A stretch of 64,000 nt of DNA from Aestuariispira ectoiniformans (lineage in GTDB: Bacteria; Pseudomonadota; Alphaproteobacteria; UBA8366; Aestuariispiraceae). The position numbers and the translations under genes were made by a program. Where the stretch lies: positions 3,551,588 through 3,615,587 of the forward strand of contig NZ_CP062788.1 in the NCBI RefSeq assembly GCF_025136295.1, read 5' to 3'. Shown here one piece after another: positions 44,674-53,352 of this stretch. The notes under the pieces are model-generated. The model made no database searches, was not told the origin of the DNA, and saw only the letters and a program-made list of their open reading frames with translations. Numbering within the stretch: position 1 is the first letter of the stretch; every line of letters starts with the position of its first letter.

Positions 44674-46359
44674 ATGAAATTCCTGCGTCACATGAAGATT
44701 GCCCATAAACTTGCGTTGAGTTTTGCAATTCTCATTGCGGGAACGCTGGTAATGGCCGCCATCGCTTTTTCCGCTATTAACGACATCAAGTCCGCTGAGA
44801 CGACAAGCTTTACCGCCCGGGAACTGGGCCAGACCTATTTGCGCTACAAAGGTTCCTTCGCGGATCAGCGCCAGAGCCTCCTCTATTACCTGCTCACCGG
44901 TGATCGCACAGGCCTCACGCAATATCAGGATGCCTCAAAGACAACGGCGGCCCTGCACAAACACCTGGAGGAGCTGGCCGGCGACAACGAGGAACTCCAC
45001 ACCCTCGTCAGCCAGTTGGCCGTGCATTACGGCGAATGGACGGACCGGTTCGCCGGCGAGCAAATCCGCCTTATGCGCAACTATCTGACCGTCAACCAGG
45101 CCAGGGTCATCGAGGTATCCGGCGAACCACAGGACGTTATCAAACAGTTTGAAGATGTTGCCGCGCGGCTGGACAGCAATCTGGACCAGATCGTCAAACA
45201 GGCCGTCGTAACCAAAGAAGGCGCAATCGACCGCTTTACCTTTACCATCATTGCCTCTCTCGGCCTGTTGGTTGTGGTTGCTATCGTCCTCGGCCTTGCC
45301 CTCACCCGGGCAATTGGCGGTCCGATCGGGCGTATCACCAATACGATGGGTGAACTGGCCAACGACAATCTGGAGATCGACATTCAGGGTGCTGACCGAC
45401 GGGACGAAATCGGTGGCATGGCACGCGCTGTGGAAGTCTTCAAACAGAACGCAATAGAGCAGCGGCGCTTGCAGGCGCAGGAAGCGGAAAAGCAACAGCG
45501 CGAACGCGAGCGTCATGAGAAGATGGAACAACTCACCAAGGAATTCGATGACTGCATGGCGAGCGGCCTGGAAGAAATGGGCCGTTCGGTCAGCACGGTG
45601 TCCGGCTCTGCTGATACGATGCTGAACAATGCATCGAAAACCGGAAATCTGTCAGGCGATGCCTCCATCAGCCTGGAAGAGGCTTCCGCGAATATCCAGA
45701 CCGTTTCCTCTGCCACGACAGAGCTGACCTCCTCCATCAACGAAATCTCCCGCCAGATGAACCAGGCGGCGGAAGTGTCCCGGACAGGCGTCACCGAAAT
45801 CGAACAGGCCAATCAGCAGGTTGTCAGCCTGAACCAGGCGGCGGCGAGTATCGGTCAGGTCATTCAGATCATCAGCGAGATCGCAGACCAGACCAATCTG
45901 CTGGCCCTGAATGCAACGATTGAATCCGCACGCGCCGGTGAGGCCGGTAAGGGATTTGCGGTGGTCGCCAGCGAGGTGAAGACACTGGCAGCCCAGACCG
46001 GCAAGGCAACCGAGGAAATCAGCCAGAAAATCGGTCAAATCCAGCATGGCACCGAGGCCGCCGCCGCAGCGGTTCTGGGCATTGCTGACATCATGCGGGA
46101 GATTGATGATCTGACGGCGGCTGTCGCCAGTGCCGTTGAAGAACAAGGAGCCGCCACAAGCGAGATTGCACGTAACGTGGGTGAAGCCTCACAAGGTGCG
46201 AACCAGGTCTCTGCCGTTGTTCAACAAGTCGCATCAGCCGCCAACGAAACACGCGACCTTGCCGAGGACCAGCGCAGCATCGTGGTCGAGTTGAACCAGC
46301 GTAGCGAAACACTGCGCCGGGACATCCGGTCCTTCCTGGATGCGGTAACCTCTCTCTAA
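44674..46359 (+). CDS. Methyl-accepting chemotaxis protein with CHASE3-like sensor
   Basis: 561 residues. Spans at about 11-33 and 190-212 enclose a helical periplasmic region (about 40-185) of CHASE3 type. HAMP (about 213-265) is followed by the long methyl-accepting helical hairpin with the tip '[34 protein letters not shown]', read in pieces. It signals to CheA/CheW. The C-terminus has no NWETF-type CheR tether. The gene directly follows the periplasmic PDC protein and is probably co-transcribed. Start ATG 44674 has GGGAGG upstream. Confidence 0.93.
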   Translation: MKFLRHMKIAHKLALSFAILIAGTLVMAAIAFSAINDIKSAETTSFTARELGQTYLRYKGSFADQRQSLLYYLLTGDRTGLTQYQDASKTTAALHKHLEELAGDNEELHTLVSQLAVHYGEWTDRFAGEQIRLMRNYLTVNQARVIEVSGEPQDVIKQFEDVAARLDSNLDQIVKQAVVTKEGAIDRFTFTIIASLGLLVVVAIVLGLALTRAIGGPIGRITNTMGELANDNLEIDIQGADRRDEIGGMARAVEVFKQNAIEQRRLQAQEAEKQQRERERHEKMEQLTKEFDDCMASGLEEMGRSVSTVSGSADTMLNNASKTGNLSGDASISLEEASANIQTVSSATTELTSSINEISRQMNQAAEVSRTGVTEIEQANQQVVSLNQAAASIGQVIQIISEIADQTNLLALNATIESARAGEAGKGFAVVASEVKTLAAQTGKATEEISQKIGQIQHGTEAAAAAVLGIADIMREIDDLTAAVASAVEEQGAATSEIARNVGEASQGANQVSAVVQQVASAANETRDLAEDQRSIVVELNQRSETLRRDIRSFLDAVTSL

Positions 46360-46383
46360 GGAAAGCAATCAGCCCGGGCGGCG

Positions 46384-48150
46384 TCAGTCGCCGTCGCCCT
46401 GGTTGCGCCGGGAGAATTCCGACAGCTGCTGTTTGGTCCGCCCGTCGGTTTCCACGCAATGCACATGCTCACGTAGCAGACGGTAGTCTTCCGCCGTCAG
46501 GATCTCCAACAATTCCTGCACTTGATCGCGGGGCATGCCAATTGCCCGTAGAACGCGCGAACCGAGGCGCAGGCTGGCCTCGATATTTTCCGGTATAGCC
46601 TCTGTCGCTCCTGCGTTTTCCAATTGCTCACTGAAAGCCAGGTCCCGGGCACGGGAGTAGATGGGCAGGTCCGGCCAGCGCTTGCGCAGCAACGTGATCA
46701 GGCTTTGCGCCAAGTGGTGCGCATCCAGTGTCACCACCGCCACCTTTGCCTTACCGACACCAGCGGCCTCCAGCACCTGCGCACTGGAAGCATTGCCGTA
46801 ATAAACCGGCTTGCCGGACCGTCGTGCATCCGCCACGACATTGCGGTCAAGATCAAGGGCAACATAAGGAATATCCAATTGTTCCAGAAGGTCTGCCACC
46901 GTCTGGCCGACGCGGCCAAAGCCCGCGATCACCACGTGATTGCGAAGGTCCTGCGCCTCATGATCCAACGTCGCAGGTTCCACGTCGACGTATTGTTGCA
47001 GCCAGTTCCCCGCCAGTTCACCCAAGGCAATCAGGAAGGGGGTTGCGACAATCCCAAGCGCCACAACCAGAAAAATAATCTGTGCCGGGAAAGACGAGAC
47101 CACGCCTTCCACCACGGCCAGACCGATCAGGACAAAGGCAAACTCACCGCCCTGGGCCAGCGTCAGCCCCGTCCGCAGCGCCACATCCCAACGCAGTGAG
47201 AACAGGCGGCAGGCAATCGTCGTGACAAACACCTTGATCAGGATAAGAACCAGCAGGAGCCCCAGAATAAGCGGCGCATGGTTCAGCAATAACGTGCCCT
47301 GGATCGACATGCCAACGGTCATGAAGAACAGTCCCAGGAACAGACCGCGGAAGGGGTAAATATCCGCTTCCACCTGATGGCGGTACTCGGTATCGGCCAG
47401 CAGGATTCCGGCAAGGAAAGCCCCCAATGGCATGGACAGGCCCGCCTCTGCCGTCAGGAAACTGGTGCCGACCACCAGGAACAGGCTGGTTGCGGTGAAC
47501 AGTTCCGGCATCTTGGCGCTGACCACAACGCTGAATACCGGGCGAAAGACAAAGCGACCAAGGAAGACGACCAGCAGAAGCGCACCCAACCCTTCCGCGG
47601 CACGGATTAACAGGGCATGCCCCTCAGGCGCCTGATCCCCCAATAATGGCACCATGGCCAGCAGGGGGGCGACAGCCAGGTCCTGCATCAGCAGCACCGC
47701 CAGGGACACACGACCGAACCGCATGACCAGTTCGCTGCGTTCCGACAACTCCCCCAAAACAGTAGCGGTCGACGACAGGGCAAGGCCGAAACCGATGACC
47801 ACAGCAGCCCCTACCGGTTCTCCCCACCAGACGGCGAGGCCAATCAGGATGAGGGCGGTAACAATGACCTGCGACGATCCAAGCCCGAAAACATAGCGCC
47901 GCATGGCGCGCAGACGGTCAAGAGGCAGCTCCAATCCGATCATGAAGAGCAGGAACAAAACGCCGAATTCGGCCAACAGGCGGATATTCTCCCCATCGGG
48001 CACAAGACCAAAACCATAAGGCCCGATCACCATGCCGGTCACGAGGTAACCAAGGATGGGAGACATGCGGAATCGCTTGAAAAGCGGGACGATCAGAATT
48101 GCGCCCGCCAGAATAATCAAACCGTAAATCAGGCTGGTATGTCCGCCCAT
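46384..48150 (-). CDS. Kef-type CPA2 potassium/proton antiporter with RCK domain
   Basis: 588 residues. About 12-13 membrane helices ('LGYLVTGMVIGPYGFG', 'LAEFGVLFLLFMIGLEL', 'ALSSTATVLGEL', 'VSLAVLLMQDLAVAPLLAMVPL') form the antiporter core with its Asp in 'MQDLAVAP'. A cytoplasmic TrkA-N/RCK domain follows ('NHVVIAGFGRVGQTVADLLEQ', GxGxxG), about residues 405-520, then a helical tail. It moves K+ outward in exchange for H+, typically under electrophile or pH stress. No KefF/KefG-like accessory gene is adjacent, so glutathione gating cannot be assumed. Confidence 0.9.
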   Translation of the reverse strand: MGGHTSLIYGLIILAGAILIVPLFKRFRMSPILGYLVTGMVIGPYGFGLVPDGENIRLLAEFGVLFLLFMIGLELPLDRLRAMRRYVFGLGSSQVIVTALILIGLAVWWGEPVGAAVVIGFGLALSSTATVLGELSERSELVMRFGRVSLAVLLMQDLAVAPLLAMVPLLGDQAPEGHALLIRAAEGLGALLLVVFLGRFVFRPVFSVVVSAKMPELFTATSLFLVVGTSFLTAEAGLSMPLGAFLAGILLADTEYRHQVEADIYPFRGLFLGLFFMTVGMSIQGTLLLNHAPLILGLLLVLILIKVFVTTIACRLFSLRWDVALRTGLTLAQGGEFAFVLIGLAVVEGVVSSFPAQIIFLVVALGIVATPFLIALGELAGNWLQQYVDVEPATLDHEAQDLRNHVVIAGFGRVGQTVADLLEQLDIPYVALDLDRNVVADARRSGKPVYYGNASSAQVLEAAGVGKAKVAVVTLDAHHLAQSLITLLRKRWPDLPIYSRARDLAFSEQLENAGATEAIPENIEASLRLGSRVLRAIGMPRDQVQELLEILTAEDYRLLREHVHCVETDGRTKQQLSEFSRRNQGDGD

Positions 48151-48416
48151 TCGCTCCCCTGGCCGAAAGATAAAGTCATGACGCCGTAGAGTTTATTCTA
48201 GCCGATACAACGGGAGGAAGGAAGACGCTAACATATTGTTTAAGAATAATTTTTGCGCAAAAACCACAAAACACTGCGGGCACAGGACCTCGTTCCCCCC
48301 CAATCCGCCTGCGGTCGCGGCATCAATTTGCATTTAACGACCGGGTCAGACAGAAACCCGATTTTCACTCATATCAAGAATGCCCTCCAACAACGGGCAG
48401 GTACTCGGAACTCCGG

Positions 48417-48725
48417 TCAGGACATCTCTTCCTTCACCGCCACAGGCGTATCAATTTTCTCCCAATCGCCTCCGGCAGCCATCAGGCATGTAATGCCATC
48501 CGGACGTGTATACATGAAGGTCCAGGTTCTCTTATCCTGGGAGACAAAGAGCTCTACAAGGGTGCCATTTCCAGCCAGTCCGAATCCGGCACGGGCCTCC
48601 TTATAGTTTTTCTCCAGGCGCTTTACGATCTCCTCATGCGGGCCGCAGATATTCTGCGCGGACGCAGCGGAGGCGACCGAAAACACAAGGCCTGCACCGA
48701 TAACACACAGCAGGCTTTTATGCAT
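48417..48725 (-). CDS. Small exported protein of unknown function
   Basis: 102 residues with a good signal peptide (cleavage after 'ASAASA') and AAGGAGG eight bases before the ATG. The mature part is about 78 residues with two cysteines ('NICGPHEEI' and 'GITCLMAAGG') that could form one disulfide, plus 'LVELFVSQDKRTWTFMYTRPDG'. I recall similar short proteins in other alphaproteobacteria but no defined function. The 266 bases between this gene and the Kef gene show no further feature. Confidence 0.72.
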   Translation of the reverse strand: MHKSLLCVIGAGLVFSVASAASAQNICGPHEEIVKRLEKNYKEARAGFGLAGNGTLVELFVSQDKRTWTFMYTRPDGITCLMAAGGDWEKIDTPVAVKEEMS

Positions 48726-49174
48726 GTCGTCCTCCTTTTCCGGTCTTGTCAGACCAAAGGCTTCAAAGGGGCAGCCGATGAAAATGCATCTTTACAACCA
48801 ACTACCCAAGTAAGATATATTTGGTAATCATCTGTATTTTTCGTAATCAACACAGGCGATTACTAATACCTCACGCATATTTTACTGTACCATATTTTCA
48901 TTAATAACACCTTAAAAGCCGGACACTACTTGAAGGCAACTGTAATCACCAATTAAATGGTTATCTTAGCCCGACTTTTTCTTTTCAATCCGATAGATAA
49001 CAAGCGTGACACCCGTAACTGGGACACCATCGTAATAAGTGTTTTTTAACAATAATCGGGGAACATTAGCTGACAATCTTCGCCAACTGGTGGCATCATA
49101 AGGTTAATTCCTTCCTGTTTTGGTGTGCCCCCCCACTTCCTGCGAGTGGGGAGAAGGAGAAAAGGCCAAAGTAA
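48726..49174. other. 449-base AT-rich gap with repeated GTAATCA boxes and a leader hairpin
   Basis: No gene seen. Contains three direct copies of GTAATCA (48824-48830, 48843-48849, 48942-48948) and one inverted GATTAC (48858-48863). A 7-base-pair hairpin CCCCACT (49131-49137)/AGTGGGG (49145-49151) stands just ahead of the Shine-Dalgarno region of the downstream solute-binding gene. Probably a divergent promoter region. Confidence 0.5.
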
Positions 49175-49918
49175 ATGAAGCGTTTTATACTCGCCCTCGG
49201 TCTCGCCTCTTGGTTTCTAATCCCCGGTTTATCCGGGAACGCCCGCGCGAACGAACTGCGGTTTGCCCTGAGCAACTGGAACCCGTTCAGCTTTCATGAG
49301 GATGGGAATTTTGATGGCATCGATCTGGATGTCGCGCGGGAAATCGCCAAACGGGTGGGATTCAAACTGCACATCCGTCCTTGCACATTCAAACGTTGCC
49401 TGAAAGAGATGGAACTGGGCCTGCTGGACATGCAGTCCGGCATCGCGCGCGATCCGAAGCGCGAGGTTTACATGGACTATGTAAAAACCCCCTACTCTGC
49501 CGTATCTGTCGTATTTCACGTCAGAAAAGGCGAAGCAGGACGCTTGGTGCATTACGAAGACCTCTATAACCTGCGGGTCGGCGCCGTGGTTTCATCCCAC
49601 TATTTCGATAGTTTCAACAAAGATACAAAATTGCAGAAATTCGAAGTCACCAGCGAAGGTCTCCTACTGCCGATGCTCGCCGCCGGGCGGATTGACGCCT
49701 ATGTCGGCACCAACCCGAATGCCGCCTACGACATCCTGAAACGCGGCTACAAGGAACGCATCGAGCTGGCAAAATATTCGCCTGGCGAGGAAGTTCCGAT
49801 CTATTTCGCCATCTCCCGAAAATCCAAATATCTCAACCTGATCCCGTCCATAGACAGAGCCATCCAGGCAATTCACAATGATGGCACCATGGAAAAAATC
49901 ATGGACAAATACCGGTAA
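49175..49918 (+). CDS. Family-3 periplasmic solute-binding protein
   Basis: 247 residues. Signal peptide 1-26 with cleavage after 'ARA'. The mature protein follows the SBP_bac_3 pattern ('LRFALSNWNPFSFHEDGNFDGIDLDVAREIAKRVGF' read in pieces, 'LEMQSGIARDPKR'-like 'GLLDMQSGIARDPKREVYMD', 'LRVGAVVSSHYFD'). Such proteins bind amino acids or act as extracytoplasmic sensors. No permease or ATPase gene is adjacent, so it may be a sensor component or serve a distant transporter. Its terminator hairpin was split by the IS1182 insertion immediately downstream. Confidence 0.85.
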   Translation: MKRFILALGLASWFLIPGLSGNARANELRFALSNWNPFSFHEDGNFDGIDLDVAREIAKRVGFKLHIRPCTFKRCLKEMELGLLDMQSGIARDPKREVYMDYVKTPYSAVSVVFHVRKGEAGRLVHYEDLYNLRVGAVVSSHYFDSFNKDTKLQKFEVTSEGLLLPMLAAGRIDAYVGTNPNAAYDILKRGYKERIELAKYSPGEEVPIYFAISRKSKYLNLIPSIDRAIQAIHNDGTMEKIMDKYR

Positions 49919-49923
49919 AAAAA

Positions 49924-49943
49924 GAGGGCCCCGAAAGGCCCTC
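49924..49943 (+). terminator. Terminator hairpin, left copy (target duplication of the IS)
   Basis: GAGGGCCCCGAAAGGCCCTC, a 20-base stem-loop, preceded by seven As. It is repeated at 51457-51476 on the other side of the insertion sequence. The original site was a bidirectional terminator between the binding-protein gene and pntB. Confidence 0.85.
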
Positions 49944-49996
49944 AGACTGCTGACAAAGGTCTCGCGCAAGCGGGGCCTTTGTGATTCTATTGTCTT

Positions 49997-51364
49997 ATGT
50001 TGAAGAAGCCCCAGCCTGAACAGGGCCGACTTGAGATGGTGACATTGGAGGGTCTGGTGCCTGCGGATCACCTGCTTCGCAAGATCGATGCGGTGATCGA
50101 CTTTTCGTTTATCCACGACCGGGTGGCCGGTCTGTATTGCGCGGATAACGGCCGCCCGGCGCTTGCCCCGGTGATGCTGTTCAAGGCGCTGTTCATCGGC
50201 TACCTGTTCGGCATCCGCTCGGAGCGGCAGTTGGTGCGGGAGATCGAGGTGAATGTGGCCTATCGCTGGTTTCTGCGCTTGGGCCTCACCGACAAGGTGT
50301 TCGATGCCTCGACACTGTCGCAGAACCGCCGCCGCCGCTACCGGGATGTGTCTGTGGCGCAGGATATTTTCGATCACATTGTCGAACAGGCGATTGCCAA
50401 GGGTCTTGTGGACGGCACGGTGCTTTATACCGACAGCACCCATCTGAAGGCCAATGCCAACAAGAACAAATGGGACAGCCAAGTGGTCGCCAAGTCCCGG
50501 GCCGACTATTGGGACGCGCTGGACCTGGCGGTTGAGGAGGATCGGGCGGCCCATGCCAAAAAGCCGCTGAAGGCGAAGGAACGCGCGCCCGGGCAAAAGG
50601 AGACCAAGGTCAGCCGCACCGACCCGGAAGCCGGTTACATGGTGCGTGAAGGCAAGCCCAAGGGGTTCTTTTATCTGGATCACCGCACGGTGGACGGGCG
50701 TTATGGCATCATCACCGATACTCACGCCACCCCGGCCACTGTGCATGACAGTATCCCCTATCTGGACCGGCTCGACCGGCAGCGGGATCGCTTCGGCCTG
50801 GATGTCCAAGCGGTCGGGCTGGATGCAGGCTATGCCACGGCGGGCATCGCCAAAGGGCTGGAAGACAGGGATATCCTCGGTGTAACCGGCTATCGCCGTC
50901 CGAACCACCGGGCAGGCATGCTGCGCAAGCGCGACTATCATTACGACCGGCAGTCAGACGGCTACCGCTGTCCGCAGGGCCAGCTCCTGAATTATGCCAC
51001 CACCGACCGCAACGGCTATCGCCATTACAAAAGCGACCCGAAGGTCTGCGCCACCTGCCCGCTGCTTGCCTCCTGCACCGGCAACGCCAAACACACCAAA
51101 ACCGTCACCCGCCATGTCTGGCAGGACGCCCGGGAGCGCACGGACGCCCACCGTCTCACCGACTGGGGCAAAAGGCTCTATAAAAGACGCAAGGAAACTG
51201 TAGAACGCTCCTTTGCCGACGCAAAGCAGCTCTTCGGACACCGATACGCCCGCTTCCGCGGCCTCATCGCCGTCAAAACGCAATGCCTGCTTGCCGCCGC
51301 CGCCCAAAACATCAAGAAAATCGCCCTCGCAATGGCTCCAAAAACCGAAACCAGCCCGATCTGA
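49997..51364 (+). CDS. IS1182-family transposase
   Basis: 455 residues, full length. The N-terminal DUF772-like region ('LEGLVPADHLLRKIDAVIDF', 'MLFKALFIGYLFGIRSERQL') is followed by a DDE catalytic domain with Asp146 ('LYTDSTHLKAN'), Asp276 ('GLDAGYATAG') and Glu403 ('KETVERSFADAK'). A cysteine cluster ('RCPQGQ', 'VCATCPLLASC') lies between Asp276 and Glu403. No frameshift or stop is seen. The frame begins 40 bases inside the left repeat. Confidence 0.95.
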   Translation: MLKKPQPEQGRLEMVTLEGLVPADHLLRKIDAVIDFSFIHDRVAGLYCADNGRPALAPVMLFKALFIGYLFGIRSERQLVREIEVNVAYRWFLRLGLTDKVFDASTLSQNRRRRYRDVSVAQDIFDHIVEQAIAKGLVDGTVLYTDSTHLKANANKNKWDSQVVAKSRADYWDALDLAVEEDRAAHAKKPLKAKERAPGQKETKVSRTDPEAGYMVREGKPKGFFYLDHRTVDGRYGIITDTHATPATVHDSIPYLDRLDRQRDRFGLDVQAVGLDAGYATAGIAKGLEDRDILGVTGYRRPNHRAGMLRKRDYHYDRQSDGYRCPQGQLLNYATTDRNGYRHYKSDPKVCATCPLLASCTGNAKHTKTVTRHVWQDARERTDAHRLTDWGKRLYKRRKETVERSFADAKQLFGHRYARFRGLIAVKTQCLLAAAAQNIKKIALAMAPKTETSPI

Positions 51365-51418
51365 TCGAAAGGGGACTTCTCACTCTCCCTCAATAACAAC
51401 CGGCAAACATCCAAAACT

Positions 51419-51445
51419 AAACCCCGCCGAATATCGACGGGGTTT
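51419..51445. terminator. Terminator-like hairpin inside the right end of the IS
   Basis: AAACCCCG (51419-51426) pairs with CGGGGTTT (51438-51445), so it can act on both strands. It could protect the transposase from, or stop, transcription arriving from the pnt operon. Confidence 0.65.
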
Positions 51446-51506
51446 GTCAACGGTCTGAGGGCCCCGAAAGGCCCTCCCCTTATTCTTTCTGCAAAGCTTG
51501 CCGCTT

Positions 51507-52904
51507 CTATTCCATCGCTTTTACGATGCTTTCGCACATATGCTTGGCATCGCCGAACAGCATCATGGTGTTGTCGCGGAAGAATAGCTCGTTCTGGACG
51601 CCTGCATAGCCGGAGGCCATGGATCGTTTAACGAAGAGCACCTGGCCCGCCTTTTCCACATCCAGGATCGGCATGCCGAAGATCGGGCTGGCCGGATCGG
51701 TCTTGGCCGCCGGGTTGGTTACGTCGTTGGCCCCGATAACGAAGGCCACATCGGTCTGGCCGAAATCGCGGTTGATTTCATCCAGTTCCAGCACATCGTC
51801 ATAAGGCACATTGGCCTCTGCCAGCAGCACGTTCATATGGCCCGGCATACGGCCCGCAACCGGATGAATGGCATAACGGACCTTCACGCCCTCTTCCTTC
51901 AACAGATCGGCCATTTCACGCAGGGCATGCTGTGCCTGCGCCACGGCCATGCCGTAACCCGGCACGATGATGACGGAACTGGCGTTTTTCATGATGAAGG
52001 CCGCATCGTCGCCACTGCCGGATTTGACCGGGCGATCATCCACCCCACCGCCACCGGCGGCAGCCGCCGCACTGTCATCCCCGCCGAAACCGCCGAGGAT
52101 CACATTGATGATGGACCGGTTCATGCCCTTACACATGATATAGGACAGGATCGCACCGGAGGCCCCGACCAGCGCCCCGGTCACGATCAATGCCGTGTTG
52201 CCCAGGGTGAAGCCGATACCGCAGGCCGCCCAACCCGAATAGCTGTTCAGCATGGACACAACCACCGGCATATCCGCCCCGCCAATCGGGATGATCAGCA
52301 GGAAGCCCAAAGCCAGCGACAGAAGCACGATTGCCCAGAAGGTGCTGGGCTCCTGATAGGCACAGAACCAGATGATCAGGGCGACCAGCGCCAATCCCAA
52401 CAACGCGTTCAGCTTATGCTGCCCGGCAAAGGTAACCGGCGCAGAGCGGAAAATGCCCTGCAGCTTGCCGAAAGCCACGACAGAGCCGGTGAAGGTCACC
52501 GCACCGATTGCGGTGCCCAGGCTCATTTCGATCAGGCTGGCTGTGCCGATATGACCAACTTCGCCCAATCCATAGGAGGTCGGCGAATAGAAGGCCGCAC
52601 CGGCCACGAAAACAGCGGCCAGACCGACCAGCGAGTGGAAGGCCGCGACCAACTGCGGCAGGGCCGTCATCTGGATTTTCAGTGCGATCACCGTACCGAT
52701 CGCGCCCCCGATGAGGATGCCCGCGATGATCAGTTCATAAGACAAGACATTCGGCATGGTGAGCGTCGTACCCACGGCGATGATCATGCCGATCACGCCC
52801 ATGATATTGCCGCGCCGCGCCGTGTCCGGCGAGGACAGGCCCCGCAAGGACATGATGAAGCAGACGGCGGCAATCAGATAGGCAAAGGCTGCGTAATCAT
52901 TCAT
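51507..52904 (-). CDS. pntB: Proton-translocating transhydrogenase, beta subunit
   Basis: 465 residues. The membrane part (about 1-260, eight to nine helices) conducts protons. The C-terminal domain III binds NADP(H) ('VIIVPGYGMAVAQAQHALRE', 'AIHPVAGRMPGHMNVLLAEANVPYDD', 'FVIGANDVTNPAAKTDP', 'KRSMASGYAGVQNELFF' in pieces). With PntAA and PntAB it uses the proton gradient to reduce NADP+ with NADH. It is last of the three-gene operon. Its former bidirectional terminator is now interrupted by the IS element. Confidence 0.96.
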   Translation of the reverse strand: MNDYAAFAYLIAAVCFIMSLRGLSSPDTARRGNIMGVIGMIIAVGTTLTMPNVLSYELIIAGILIGGAIGTVIALKIQMTALPQLVAAFHSLVGLAAVFVAGAAFYSPTSYGLGEVGHIGTASLIEMSLGTAIGAVTFTGSVVAFGKLQGIFRSAPVTFAGQHKLNALLGLALVALIIWFCAYQEPSTFWAIVLLSLALGFLLIIPIGGADMPVVVSMLNSYSGWAACGIGFTLGNTALIVTGALVGASGAILSYIMCKGMNRSIINVILGGFGGDDSAAAAAGGGGVDDRPVKSGSGDDAAFIMKNASSVIIVPGYGMAVAQAQHALREMADLLKEEGVKVRYAIHPVAGRMPGHMNVLLAEANVPYDDVLELDEINRDFGQTDVAFVIGANDVTNPAAKTDPASPIFGMPILDVEKAGQVLFVKRSMASGYAGVQNELFFRDNTMMLFGDAKHMCESIVKAME

Positions 52905-52926
52905 TGTTTCAGTCCTCCCCTATCCG

Positions 52927-53346
52927 TCACGCCTTGGGCTTTTTCTTGAACATGGCGAGCATTCGGTTGGTCACCACAAAGCCGCCGAAGATATTCACAC
53001 TGGCCAGGACCACGGCAATGAAGCCGAAGACCTTGCTCAGGTTCATATGTTCCGGACCGGCCGCAATCAGCGCCCCGACGATAATTACCGAGGAGATCGC
53101 GTTGGTCACACCCATCAGGGGGGAATGCAGGGCCGGGGTCACCGACCAGACCACGTAATAGCCTACGAAGCAGGCCAACACGAAAGCCGTGAACAAATAA
53201 ATGAAGGGGGTTCCATGGGCCGCCGACTGGGCGGCCTCGACCACCTGCGGTGCCTTATCGACAACCTGGGCGGCCACGGCATCAGCCAGAGCCTGCGCCT
53301 GGTCCGCCAGGGATTGTGCCTGTTCTGTCAGTTGGTTCTTATCCAT
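52927..53346 (-). CDS. pntAB: Transhydrogenase alpha-2 (membrane) subunit
   Basis: 139 residues. After an Ala/Gln-rich N-terminal helix (1-45), three or four hydrophobic helices follow ('[20 protein letters not shown]', '[20 protein letters not shown]', '[21 protein letters not shown]'). It contributes the alpha half of the membrane domain II. The separate alpha-1/alpha-2 genes are typical of Rhodospirillum and relatives. It starts 6 bases after the pntAA stop and ends 22 bases before pntB. Confidence 0.94.
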   Translation of the reverse strand: MDKNQLTEQAQSLADQAQALADAVAAQVVDKAPQVVEAAQSAAHGTPFIYLFTAFVLACFVGYYVVWSVTPALHSPLMGVTNAISSVIIVGALIAAGPEHMNLSKVFGFIAVVLASVNIFGGFVVTNRMLAMFKKKPKA

Positions 53347-53352
53347 TGCGCC

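Larger units (their letters stand above)
49941..51459 (+). mobile_element. IS1182-family insertion sequence
   Basis: Imperfect terminal inverted repeats: CTCAGACTGCTGACAAA (49941-49957) against the complement of TTTGTCAACGGTCTGAG (51443-51459), 15 of 17 matches. The flanks repeat GGCCCCGAAAGGCC exactly (14 bases; up to 20 bases if the terminal CTC/GAG is assigned to the target). Insertion into a palindrome with a long target duplication is a known habit of this family. Length about 1.5 kb with one intact transposase, so it could be active. Confidence 0.9.
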
